This document shows, one piece after another, positions 15,186 to 24,013 of a DNA stretch of 64,000 nucleotides; position 1 is the stretch's first letter, and the number at the start of each line of letters is the position of its first letter. The stretch lies in contig NZ_LECZ01000027.1 of NCBI RefSeq assembly GCF_001022965.1, positions 806,001 through 870,000 of the forward strand, given 5' to 3'. The notes under the pieces are model-generated. The model saw nothing but the letters and a program-made list of their open reading frames with translations, searched no databases and was not told the origin of the DNA. A program made the position numbers and the translations under genes. The DNA is from Enterobacter genomosp. O (GTDB lineage Bacteria > Pseudomonadota > Gammaproteobacteria > Enterobacterales > Enterobacteriaceae).

Positions 15186-18100
15186 CCAATTATCTCCAGT
15201 AAAGCCTGCAATGGGTGACGCACGCCGTTACCTTCGACCCGTTTTACCTGGCTACGACAGGAGTAGCCCGTCGCCAGGCAGCGGTTTCGCGGCAAACGCT
15301 GCATCGCCTGATGCCAGGACAGCTCATAAATGCCGAGCGAGTTGGCGTGGTTTTTCACCTCGTGCCCGTAGGTGCCGGCCATCCCGCAGCAGCCCACGTT
15401 GACGCTCTCCAGCTTCGCGCCGAACCGGGCAAAGACGGACGCCCACTGGCCGGGTGCGCCCGGCAGCGCGGTCACTTCCGTGCAGTGGCCGAACAGATAC
15501 CACGGTTCACCGCTGACATCCTGAACCGCTTTGTCGTCCAGGGCCATCGGCAGCCACTCGTGCACCAGCATCACGTTGAAATCGCCGCGCTTATCGCCCA
15601 GCGTCTGCCTGTATTCATCGCGATAGCAAAGCACCAGCGCCGGATCGACGCCGACCATCGGTATCCCCAGCTGCGCCACGCGATTCAGGAAGTCAGCCGT
15701 TTTCCGCGCGGTCTTCGCAAAGCGCGTCAGGAAGCCTTTGATGTGCTGCGCCTTGCCGTTGGGTGAGAACGGCAGTACCACTGGCTGATAGCCCAGCTTT
15801 TCCGACAGGCGGATGAAATCCGCAACCACCTGCGCATCGTAGTAGCTGGTAAACGGATCCTGTACCACCAGCACCACGTTCGCTTTTTGCTCAGGGGTAA
15901 GCGCCTCCAGCTGCTCCAGGGTCATGTTCGCCGAGCGATGCCCGACGAGCTGGCGCTGCAAAGACGGTACCGACAGCAGCGGGAGATCGACCATCCCGAT
16001 GTGTTTTTCGGAGAGCTTGCGCACCAGCGGCTGGTTGATAAAGAAGTTAAAGGTCTTTGGCGCACGCGCCATCAGCGGCGCGTAGCTTTCTACCGTCGCC
16101 ACCAGATGGTCCCGCACCGGACGCAGATAGCGCGTGTGGTAAAGCTGCAGGAAACGCGAGCGGAACTCCGGCACGTCGATTTTAATCGGGCACTGGGTGG
16201 AGCAGGCTTTACAGGCCAGACAGCCGGACATCGCCTCTTTCACCTCGTGAGAAAAATCGTACTCGCCCTTGTTGGCATGCCAGCTGTTGCGGGTGCGCTC
16301 AATCAGCGAGCGCAGGCTGGCCCGTTTTTCCGGCAGCTCCTGCTCCAGCTTGAGCGGATCAACCCCGCGGTCGGCCAGCAGACGCAGCCATTCGCGCACC
16401 AGCGTCGCCCGCCCCTTTGGAGAGTGAATACGGTTGCTGGTGATTTTCATCGACGGGCACATCGGGCTTTTGACATCAAAGTTAAAGCACAGGCCGTTGC
16501 CGTTGCACTCCATCGCGCCGCGCCAGGAGGAACGCACCGCAATCGGGATCTGTCTGTCGTACGTGCCGCGCTTGACGGCGTCCACCTGCAGCATCGGGGC
16601 ATCGACACCTTCAGGCGGGCAGATTTTACCCGGGTTAAGGCGGTTATGCGGGTCGAACGCCGCCTTCACCTTGCGCAGCTCCGCGTAGAGCTGTTCGCCG
16701 AAGAATGCCGGGCTGTATTCCGCGCGGAACCCTTTCCCGTGCTCGCCCCACAGCAGGCCACCGTATTTAGCGGTTAAGGCCACCACATCGTCGGAGATCT
16801 GCTTCATCAGGATCTCCTGCTGCGGGTCGCACATATCCAGCGCCGGACGCACGTGCAGTACCCCGGCATCAACGTGGCCGAACATGCCGTAGCTCAGGCC
16901 GTGGCCGTCCAGCAGGGCGCGAAACTCAACGATATAATCCGCCAGATGCTCGGGCGGAACGCAGGTATCCTCGGCAAACGGAATCGGCTTCGCTGCGCCT
17001 TTCGCATTGCCGAGCAGGCCCACGGCTTTTTTACGCATCGCATAGATACGTTCAATACCGGCCAGGTCGTTACAGAGCTGCCAGCCGATTACGCCGCCTT
17101 CGCCCTGGGCAATCAGCTCATCCAGCCGCTGGCAGAGGGTGGTGACCTGGCGCTCAATCAGTTCCGCATCATCGCCGGCAAATTCGACGATATTGAGACC
17201 CAGCATCTCTTTATCCGGCACGTCGGTAATCAACTCGCTTACGGAGTGCCAGACAATGTCTTCCCGGGCCAGATTGAGCACTTTAGAGTCGACGGTTTCC
17301 ACCGACAGCGCCTGCGCTTCCACCATAAACGGCGCATTGCGCAGCGCGGAGTCGAAGGAGTCATATTTGACGTTCACCAGGCGACGCACCTTCGGCAACC
17401 GGGTGATATCCAGCCGCGCCTCGGTGATAAACGCCAGCGTCCCTTCAGAGCCGGTCAGCACGCGGGTTAAATCAAACTGGGTCAGGTCGTCGTTAAAGAC
17501 GTGACGCAGGTCGTATCCGGTCAGGAAGCGGTTCAGCCTGGGGAATTTGTCGAGGATCAGCTGACGGTTGTCGCGGCAGCGCTCCAGCACGGTACGATAA
17601 ATACGCCCGATGGCGGTGTTATCTTTGCCCAGCGTTTCCGCCAGCTCAACCGCCATCGGCTGGGTATCGAGGATATCGCCCCCCAGCAGAACCGCACGCA
17701 CGCCCAGCACGTGATCGGAGGTTTTCCCGTAGACCAGCGAGCCTTGGCCGGAGGCATCCGTGTTGATCATCCCGCCTATGGTCGCGCGGTTACTGGTGGA
17801 GAGTTCGGGCGCGAAGAAGTAGCCGTAAGGCTTGAGATACTGATTAAGCTGATCTTTGATGACGCCCGCTTCGACCCGCACCCAGCCCTCTTCAGGGTTG
17901 ATCTCAATGATGCGGTTCATATAGCGCGACATATCAATAATGATGCCCTGGTTCAGTGCCTGACCATTGGTCCCGGTGCCGCCGCCGCGCGGCGTAAAGA
18001 CCAGCGAGGCGAAGCGCTCCTGCGTGGCCAGCCGGGCAATCAGCGCGACGTCGGCCGTTGAACGAGGGAAAACGACGGCATCGGGAAGAAGCTGGTAGAT

Positions 18101-18238
18101 ACTGTTATCGGTCGCCATCGTCAGCCTGTCGGCATAGTTCGTGGCGGTATCACCTGTAAAACCCTGTTGCTCCAGTGCCTGCAAAAAATTAAGCACCAGC
18201 TGAACGACGCCAGGTGCCTGAGAAATCTGTGGGATCAT
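15182..18238 (-). CDS. ydiJ: YdiJ, FAD/Fe-S oxidoreductase (D-2-hydroxyacid dehydrogenase type)
   Basis: 1018 residues, equal to E. coli YdiJ. N-terminal PCMH-type FAD domain (FTPRGGGTGTNGQALNQGII around 80-105), a FAD-linked oxidase C-terminal domain, then a ferredoxin-like region with CLACKACSTQCPIKIDV near 665, and a C-terminal CCG motif (VGCCGMAGTYGHE). Family members oxidise D-2-hydroxyglutarate or D-lactate and pass electrons to quinone or another carrier; the substrate is not fixed by sequence. Start at ATG 18238. Confidence 0.92.
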   Translation of the reverse strand: MIPQISQAPGVVQLVLNFLQALEQQGFTGDTATNYADRLTMATDNSIYQLLPDAVVFPRSTADVALIARLATQERFASLVFTPRGGGTGTNGQALNQGIIIDMSRYMNRIIEINPEEGWVRVEAGVIKDQLNQYLKPYGYFFAPELSTSNRATIGGMINTDASGQGSLVYGKTSDHVLGVRAVLLGGDILDTQPMAVELAETLGKDNTAIGRIYRTVLERCRDNRQLILDKFPRLNRFLTGYDLRHVFNDDLTQFDLTRVLTGSEGTLAFITEARLDITRLPKVRRLVNVKYDSFDSALRNAPFMVEAQALSVETVDSKVLNLAREDIVWHSVSELITDVPDKEMLGLNIVEFAGDDAELIERQVTTLCQRLDELIAQGEGGVIGWQLCNDLAGIERIYAMRKKAVGLLGNAKGAAKPIPFAEDTCVPPEHLADYIVEFRALLDGHGLSYGMFGHVDAGVLHVRPALDMCDPQQEILMKQISDDVVALTAKYGGLLWGEHGKGFRAEYSPAFFGEQLYAELRKVKAAFDPHNRLNPGKICPPEGVDAPMLQVDAVKRGTYDRQIPIAVRSSWRGAMECNGNGLCFNFDVKSPMCPSMKITSNRIHSPKGRATLVREWLRLLADRGVDPLKLEQELPEKRASLRSLIERTRNSWHANKGEYDFSHEVKEAMSGCLACKACSTQCPIKIDVPEFRSRFLQLYHTRYLRPVRDHLVATVESYAPLMARAPKTFNFFINQPLVRKLSEKHIGMVDLPLLSVPSLQRQLVGHRSANMTLEQLEALTPEQKANVVLVVQDPFTSYYDAQVVADFIRLSEKLGYQPVVLPFSPNGKAQHIKGFLTRFAKTARKTADFLNRVAQLGIPMVGVDPALVLCYRDEYRQTLGDKRGDFNVMLVHEWLPMALDDKAVQDVSGEPWYLFGHCTEVTALPGAPGQWASVFARFGAKLESVNVGCCGMAGTYGHEVKNHANSLGIYELSWHQAMQRLPRNRCLATGYSCRSQVKRVEGNGVRHPLQALLEIIG

Positions 18239-18562
18239 AACTGTCGACCCTAATTAGAGTTGTATAAACACGTCATCCTTCGAGCTGCCTCTGCGTTGGC
18301 TGCGTCTGCTCACCCCAGTCACTTACCTGAGTAAGCTTCTGGGATTCTCAGACTTGCCGCCTTGATGCAACTCGAATGATTTTGTGTATAAAATCGTTTG
18401 CGTTGTGTCTGGAAAGTTTTATCACATTTTTTTCTTATAATCTCTGCTGAATTACAGGCAGAATTCGCCTGTCAAAAACCGCTGAGATCATTAATGATTA
18501 CAGAGACGCGGTTTTCCGTTCCCGCCAGCCCCGCTGGCGTTCTGTTAAGGAAAGTTTCATTT
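18239..18562. other. ydiJ/ydiK divergent intergenic region
   Basis: 324 bases. An ERIC element fills 18263-18390; the remaining part before ydiK (18391-18562) is AT-rich with an AAGGAAAG ribosome site at 18547-18554. Confidence 0.75.
18263..18390. repeat. ERIC (IRU) element
   Basis: 128 nt with TATA-type ends, a central CTCACCCCAGTCACTTACCT and the flank TGCCGCCTTGATGCAACTCG, matching the 127-bp ERIC consensus with its long imperfect palindrome. Inserted between ydiJ and ydiK. Confidence 0.88.
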
Positions 18563-19678
18563 ATGGTCAATCTTCGCCAGCCCAGGGATGTTGCGCAAAT
18601 TTTGCTGTCGGTGCTGTTCCTGGCCCTCATGATTATTGCGTGTCTGTGGATTGTTCAACCCTTTATTCTCGGCTTCGCCTGGGCTGCGACCGTTGTCGTT
18701 GCCACGTGGCCTTTGCTGCTGCGCTTGCAGAAGCTGCTGTTCGGCCGCCGCGGGTTAGCCGTGCTGGTCATGACGCTCCTGTTATTCCTGCTGTTTATTA
18801 TTCCCATTGCTCTGCTGGTGAATAGCCTGGTGGATTCCAGTGGCCCGGTTATTCGCGCCATTACCAGCGGCGACCTGACGCTGCCGGATCTCGCCTGGCT
18901 GAACAGCATTCCGCTGGTGGGTGCCAAACTCTACAGCGGCTGGCACAGCCTGCTGGAGATGGGCGGCAGCGCGCTGATGGCAAAAGTCCGCCCGTATATA
19001 GGCACCACCACCACCTGGTTTGTGGGTCAGGCGGCGCATATCGGCCGCTTTATGATGCACTGTACCCTGATGCTGCTCTTCAGCGCCCTGCTCTACTGGC
19101 GCGGCGAGCAGGTGGCTTTAGGGGTTCGTCACTTTGCCACCCGCCTGGCGGGTAAACGGGGTGACGCCGCGGTACTGCTGGCGGCACAGGCGGTGCGCGC
19201 GGTTGCGCTGGGCGTGGTGGTCACCGCGCTGGTGCAGGCGGTGCTGGGCGGTATCGGTCTGGCCATTTCCGGCGTACCGTACGCCACCGTGTTTACCGTG
19301 GTCATGCTGATGACCTGTCTTGCGCAGCTGGGTCCGCTGCTGGTGCTGGTCCCCAGCATTATCTGGCTCTACTGGACGGGTGATACCACGTGGGGAACGG
19401 TTTTGCTGGTCTGGAGCTGCGTGGTCGGCACCATGGATAACGTCATTCGTCCGATCCTCATCCGCATGGGGGCAGACCTGCCGCTCATTCTGATCCTCTC
19501 TGGGGTCATTGGCGGACTGATTGCCTTTGGCATGATCGGCCTGTTTATTGGTCCGGTGCTTCTCGCCGTCACCTGGCGCCTGTTCTCCGCCTGGGTGCAT
19601 GAAATTCCGCCGCCGGCAACTGACCCGGACGTGATTTTGAGCGAACTGGAAGAGCTGGAAGAGAAAAACACGCATTAA
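18563..19678 (+). CDS. ydiK: YdiK, AI-2E family membrane transporter
   Basis: 371 residues, polytopic. About eight membrane spans, including two at the N-terminus (AQILLSVLFLALMIIACLWI and GFAWAATVVVATWPLLL) and a C-terminal cluster with ADLPLILILSGVIGGLIAFG, the AI-2E/PerM signature region. Acidic cytoplasmic tail (ELEELEEKN). Family exports small signals or acts as ion antiporter; substrate unknown. The ATG at 18563 follows AAGGAAAG; the frame upstream is not hydrophobic. Confidence 0.88.
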   Translation: MVNLRQPRDVAQILLSVLFLALMIIACLWIVQPFILGFAWAATVVVATWPLLLRLQKLLFGRRGLAVLVMTLLLFLLFIIPIALLVNSLVDSSGPVIRAITSGDLTLPDLAWLNSIPLVGAKLYSGWHSLLEMGGSALMAKVRPYIGTTTTWFVGQAAHIGRFMMHCTLMLLFSALLYWRGEQVALGVRHFATRLAGKRGDAAVLLAAQAVRAVALGVVVTALVQAVLGGIGLAISGVPYATVFTVVMLMTCLAQLGPLLVLVPSIIWLYWTGDTTWGTVLLVWSCVVGTMDNVIRPILIRMGADLPLILILSGVIGGLIAFGMIGLFIGPVLLAVTWRLFSAWVHEIPPPATDPDVILSELEELEEKNTH

Positions 19679-19687
19679 GTTTGTTTG

Positions 19688-19718
19688 CCGGGTGGCGCTA
19701 ACGCTTACCCGGCCTACA
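19688..19718. repeat. REP element
   Basis: GCCGGGTGGCGCTAACGCTT then ACCCGGCCTAC, just after the ydiK stop. Confidence 0.85.
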
Positions 19719-19887
19719 TTCCCTCGCACAATACTTTAACACCGCTAAAGTATTTATTCGTTACTCACTGGTCAGACCCGCCGTTCCTGCACTAAACCTG
19801 CCTTTAACCTCAAGAAATCTTTACGTCTCTTTAACTATTGAGACGAATCCGATCGACGCTAAAAGATGACATGCCTACTATTAGCAC

Positions 19888-19993
19888 ACGGTTATAAATC
19901 AACACCTTGATTTATAAGCATGGAAATCCCCTGAGTGAAACAACGAATTGCTGTGTGTAGTCTTTGCCCATCTCCCACGATGGGCTTTTTTTT
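19888..19993 (+). ncRNA. rprA: RprA small RNA
   Basis: About 106 nt, nearly base for base E. coli RprA: it begins ACGGTTATAAATCAAC with the hairpin to TTGATTTATAAGC, contains the rpoS-pairing region GGAAATCCCCTGAGTGAAAC, and ends with the terminator GCCCATC...GATGGGC and T8. Activates rpoS translation with Hfq. Sits after ydiK as in E. coli. Upstream TGAGACGAATCCGATCG (19840-19856) resembles the RcsB-controlled promoter region of E. coli rprA; a -10-like TACTAT lies at 19876-19881. Confidence 0.95.
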
Positions 19994-20000
19994 ATCCTGA

Positions 20001-22376
20001 TTACGCGCGCGTCACCTGACAGGTACTCAGCATCCGCCACGCCGCTGGCAGCACCCGCGTTTCGCCGGTCACATTCACCGTGACCACCTCATGGATATCC
20101 GCCGACGATGCGCCAACCTGCAGCTCAAACTCCCCCGGCTCAACGATGCGTTTCCCGTCCCTACGGGTGAAGTTGAACATCTCAACCGGTAGCGTAAAGG
20201 TGAGCGTGGCGCTTTCGCCCGGCGAGAGCGTGACGCGCTGGAAGGCCTTCAACTCCTGAAGCGGTCGAACCTGCGTGGCAACCTTATCTCTGACGTAAAC
20301 CTGCACCACCTCGCTGCCGCTGCGCTCCCCGGTATTGGTGATATCCACGCTCAGCGTCACTTCACCGTCGACCGGTACGTCAGCTTCCGCCACCCTCGCG
20401 GCCCGCCAGCTAAACTGCGTCCAGCCGAGGCCGAAGCCAAACGGGTAACGTGAACCGAAATGGAACGCAAACGGCGTACCGCCGCTTTTGAGCTTGTGAT
20501 TGTAGTAGTACGGCATCGCGCCTGCGCTTTTCGGCACGCTCACCACCAGGCGCCCCTGCGGCTCCGCACGCCCCGTTACTACGTCAGCAATGGCCCAGCC
20601 CCCTTCCTGCCCCGGCGCCCACGCCACTATCAGCGCCGCGACCTTATCCTCCAGCCCCTGAAGGTTGTACGGACGCCCACCGGTCATCACGACAATCACC
20701 GGTTTGCCCGTCGCCACTAGCGCCTCCAGCAGCTGTTGCTGAACGCCCGGCAGGTTCAGGGAATCGGTATCGGAACCTTCCCCCACGGTGCCGCTCTGGA
20801 ACAGCCCGGCGAGATCGCCCACGCAGGCCACCACCACATCACTCTCCTGCGCAGCCTTCACGGCCTCGGGGATAAGGGCGGTACTTTGCGATACCGGCGA
20901 CTGCTGCATCGGTTTACCGCCGCTGTCGCCCGGGAAGACCGGCGCACCCGCCATCCGTTTTTCGATGATGTGACACCCTTTGGCATAGCGGACCTGAGAG
21001 GCACCGAGATAGTGCTCCAGCGCCGCGCGCGGGGTCGTCACCTGCGAGGTCTCTTCCACCATATCGCTGATGATCAAATGCACCGGGAAGCTGTAGCCGC
21101 TGAGCAACGCCAGCGGGTCGTCCGCCGTCGGCCCCACCACCGCCACGCGGGGTTTGCCGCCGAGTGGCAAAATGCCGTTATTCTCAAGCAGCGTTAACGA
21201 TTTACTCGCCACGTCCCGCGCGACCTGGCGGGTCGTCTCATTTTGCAGATCGATACCGTTTTCATCGGCATACGGCTTTTCAAACAGCCCCAGGCGGAAT
21301 TTTTCGGTCAGCACGCGGTTTACGATCTCATCCACTTTCGCCATGGAAATCAGCCCACGCTCGACGGCCTCGGCCAGGTGGCGCGCGCAGTCATCCTTCG
21401 GCAGCTCAACGTCCAGCCCGGCGTTGAACGCCAGCGCGGCAGATTCGGCCGCATCGTGTGAGACCCCATGGTGCTGGTGCAGAAGGCTGACGCCGCCGTA
21501 GTCGGCGACAACGATCCCGTCGAACCCCCACCGTTCGCGCAGAACGGTGGTCAGCAGGAAGCTGTCGCTGTGCCCCGGCTGATTGTCGATATCGTGGTAG
21601 GCCGGCATCACCGAACCGGCATCGGCCAGCTTCACCGCCATTTCAAACGGCAGCAGGAAGGTGTCATTCAGCTCGCTAAAGCCTAAATGCACCGGGGCAT
21701 GGTTACGCGCCCCCTCGCTGAACGAGTGGCCCACGTAATGTTTGAGGGTCGCCAGCAGGTTGCGCTTATCGCCCTGTAACCCCTTCACGTAGGCCGTGGC
21801 CATTACCCCCGCCAGCCAGGGATCTTCCCCGAAGGTCTCTTCGGTTCGCCCCCAGCGCACGTCGCGGGACACGTCCAGCACCGGCGCCAGCCCCTGCTGG
21901 CAGCCAACCGAGCGGGCCTCTTTGCCAATCTGTTCTGCCGCCCGCTGTACAAGCTCCGGGTCCCATGTTGAACCGTAGTTCAGCGACGACGGGAATAGCG
22001 TGGCCTCTTTGCACAACAGCCCCACCAGACACTCTTCATGGAACAGCGCCGGAATGCCGAGTCGCGTCTCCTCCATCATCATCCGCTGCAGGCGGTTAGC
22101 GGCGCGCACGCCGGTTTTTGCATCAACGATATGGGTGCCCAGCGGTCTCGTAATCTGCCCGACGCCCAGCTTTAGCCGTTCGCTGAGCGCAGCCTGCTCG
22201 CTCACGCCGGCGAATTCGTCACTCAGGTCGCTTCGCTCGCGGTGGTTACCGTTTTCATCGAGGATCAGCCAGTACGCGTGCATCTGGGCGAACTTCTCTT
22301 GCGGGGTCATGCGCGCCAGTAAGTCGGCGACGCGCTCGTGCACGGGACGTCCCGCGTCCTTATAGATAGCTGTCAT
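20001..22376 (-). CDS. Glycoside hydrolase family 3 (beta-glucosidase/beta-xylosidase type)
   Basis: 791 residues. GH3 N-terminal barrel (about 15-350) with LKHYVGH (K212-H213) and the nucleophile in VVADYGGV (Asp292); GH3 C-terminal alpha/beta domain (about 395-620); fibronectin III-like domain at the end. No signal peptide, so cytoplasmic, fitting hydrolysis after import. The preceding gene, 3 nt away, is a sugar symporter. Likely cleaves an imported beta-linked di- or oligosaccharide; exact sugar not readable. Not BglX, which is periplasmic. It ends 8 nt from rprA's terminator. Confidence 0.87.
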   Translation of the reverse strand: MTAIYKDAGRPVHERVADLLARMTPQEKFAQMHAYWLILDENGNHRERSDLSDEFAGVSEQAALSERLKLGVGQITRPLGTHIVDAKTGVRAANRLQRMMMEETRLGIPALFHEECLVGLLCKEATLFPSSLNYGSTWDPELVQRAAEQIGKEARSVGCQQGLAPVLDVSRDVRWGRTEETFGEDPWLAGVMATAYVKGLQGDKRNLLATLKHYVGHSFSEGARNHAPVHLGFSELNDTFLLPFEMAVKLADAGSVMPAYHDIDNQPGHSDSFLLTTVLRERWGFDGIVVADYGGVSLLHQHHGVSHDAAESAALAFNAGLDVELPKDDCARHLAEAVERGLISMAKVDEIVNRVLTEKFRLGLFEKPYADENGIDLQNETTRQVARDVASKSLTLLENNGILPLGGKPRVAVVGPTADDPLALLSGYSFPVHLIISDMVEETSQVTTPRAALEHYLGASQVRYAKGCHIIEKRMAGAPVFPGDSGGKPMQQSPVSQSTALIPEAVKAAQESDVVVACVGDLAGLFQSGTVGEGSDTDSLNLPGVQQQLLEALVATGKPVIVVMTGGRPYNLQGLEDKVAALIVAWAPGQEGGWAIADVVTGRAEPQGRLVVSVPKSAGAMPYYYNHKLKSGGTPFAFHFGSRYPFGFGLGWTQFSWRAARVAEADVPVDGEVTLSVDITNTGERSGSEVVQVYVRDKVATQVRPLQELKAFQRVTLSPGESATLTFTLPVEMFNFTRRDGKRIVEPGEFELQVGASSADIHEVVTVNVTGETRVLPAAWRMLSTCQVTRA

Positions 22377-22379
22377 GTT

Positions 22380-23780
22380 TTACTCCTGTATTGCGGAAGG
22401 GGTTGCCGGGCTGAGCTGCCCCGCTTCGGGTCTTACTTCACGTTTGCCGGCCAGCTCCCGGGCAATGGAATCCACCAGCCGGCTGTTGAGTTTGTAGATG
22501 GCGAGCAGCGCGACCATGCAGAGGAACAGCGCGCAAGGGATGAGGGTAAACAGGGCGTTGATGGTCGAGAGAACGCTCGGTGCCTGGGTTGCCTGGCCGG
22601 GGGCGTAATCCACCATGCCAAGCACCCAGCCGACGACCGCCCCGCCCAGCGCCAGGCCAAACTTGATGGCAAACAGCGCGGTGGAGAAAACCAGCCCATC
22701 CAGACGACGGCCGCTGCGGTGCTCTTCGTAGTCGACTACGTCGGAGAACATGGTCCACTGGAGCGGCGTGGTGAGGTTTTGCACAAAGCTGAAGACAATG
22801 TTGAGGCCAAAGATGAGCCAGACCTGCGAAGGCGGCAGGAAGAAAATCAGCGCGCCGAAAATGACGAAGGAAATAATAGTCCACTGATAGGCGCGTACGC
22901 GGTCAAATTTCCCCAGCAGCCGTTCAGATAATAATGCGCCGCTTAAGGAGGCCACCATTCCGGAAACAATAAATGCAAAGACCAGATCCGGGCGCAACAG
23001 CACGTAGTTGACGTAATACATCGTGGCGGAACCGCGCGTTACCACCGCCGTTAACAGCAAAATATTAAACAGGAACACAATCCGCCACTGGCTGTTTCCG
23101 GCCAGCAGTTTTAAATCGGTGAGCATGGAGCCGGAGGTATCATTACGCGGAGAATAACGCTCGCGGGTCATCAGGAAACAGCAGAAGAACAGCACAATCC
23201 CCAGCAGCCCCATCAGGCTCATGGCATAGAAATAGCCTTTCTGCACGTTGCCCTGGCCTAACAATGAGACCAGCGGCAGGGCAATAACCGTCACAATCAG
23301 CCCGCCGATAAACGACAGGCCAAAGCGCCAGGACTGCAGAGAGTGACGCTCGCGCGGATCCAGCGTCAGCGCGCCGGGCATGGCGCAGTAAGGCACGTTA
23401 ATGGCGGAGTAAATCAGGCTTAAGATCGCATAGGTCACGCAGGCATAAACGATTTTTCCCGTCGGCCCGGCGTCCGGGACATAGAAGGTAATCAGGCAGC
23501 TCACGCCAAACGGAATGGCGAACCACAGCAGCCAGGGGCGGAAACGGCCGTGACGCGTCCGGGTGCGGTCGACCAGCGCGCCAATGCACGGGTCGACAAA
23601 CGCATCGACCACGCGCACCACCAAAAACATGGTGCCCATTATCGCGGCGGGCAATCCAAAAACGTCGGTATAGAAGTAAGCAAGAAATAACGTTGCCGTT
23701 TGCCAGACCAGCGCGCTGGCCATATCACCTAAGCCATAGCCTATTTTATCTTTGGTACGCAATACAGAGGAGATTGTCAT
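22380..23780 (-). CDS. GPH-family glycoside:cation symporter
   Basis: 466 residues, 12 membrane spans. GPH/MelB signatures: KIGYGLGDMASALVWQTATL at the N-terminus, GALVDRTRTRHGRFRPWLLW in the loop 2-3 region and the FSDVVDYEEHRSGRRLDGLV motif. Related to E. coli YicJ/XylP/MelB proteins, which take up xylosides, glucuronides or melibiose with Na+ or H+. Start ATG 23780, not the longer 23861 frame, because the family begins close to this Met. First gene of a two-gene unit with the GH3 enzyme; no regulator is adjacent. Confidence 0.88.
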   Translation of the reverse strand: MTISSVLRTKDKIGYGLGDMASALVWQTATLFLAYFYTDVFGLPAAIMGTMFLVVRVVDAFVDPCIGALVDRTRTRHGRFRPWLLWFAIPFGVSCLITFYVPDAGPTGKIVYACVTYAILSLIYSAINVPYCAMPGALTLDPRERHSLQSWRFGLSFIGGLIVTVIALPLVSLLGQGNVQKGYFYAMSLMGLLGIVLFFCCFLMTRERYSPRNDTSGSMLTDLKLLAGNSQWRIVFLFNILLLTAVVTRGSATMYYVNYVLLRPDLVFAFIVSGMVASLSGALLSERLLGKFDRVRAYQWTIISFVIFGALIFFLPPSQVWLIFGLNIVFSFVQNLTTPLQWTMFSDVVDYEEHRSGRRLDGLVFSTALFAIKFGLALGGAVVGWVLGMVDYAPGQATQAPSVLSTINALFTLIPCALFLCMVALLAIYKLNSRLVDSIARELAGKREVRPEAGQLSPATPSAIQE

Positions 23781-23963
23781 TGTTATTTGCCTTTTTATCA
23801 GGTTAAAACGTATTTCAACCAGTTGCGCATCATTGGTAGGGAATTGCGCAGTAAGGCTCAAGTATTAGCAACGCTTTGTGCGCTAACAATTGTCTAAATT
23901 AACAGGCAAATTATGATATTTGGTTTTTTACTTTATTTGTGATGGGGAGCATATTCGGGCGGA

Positions 23964-23997
23964 AATAAAAAAGGCGAGGAGATATCTCCTCGCCTTT
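23964..23997 (-). terminator. ppsA terminator
   Basis: Perfect 28-nt palindrome at 23970-23997 (AAAGGCGAGGAG arm, ATAT loop) followed on the minus strand by a T-run, 17 nt after ppsA. Confidence 0.9.
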
Positions 23998-24013
23998 ATC
24001 CGTTTTTAAGCGG

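Noticed and set aside
15887..16777. Long frame opposite ydiJ (and similar ones opposite fdhF-like 4061-4939 and hmuR 29260-30282)
   Set aside because: Antisense shadows without recognisable motifs; the opposite-strand genes are certain.
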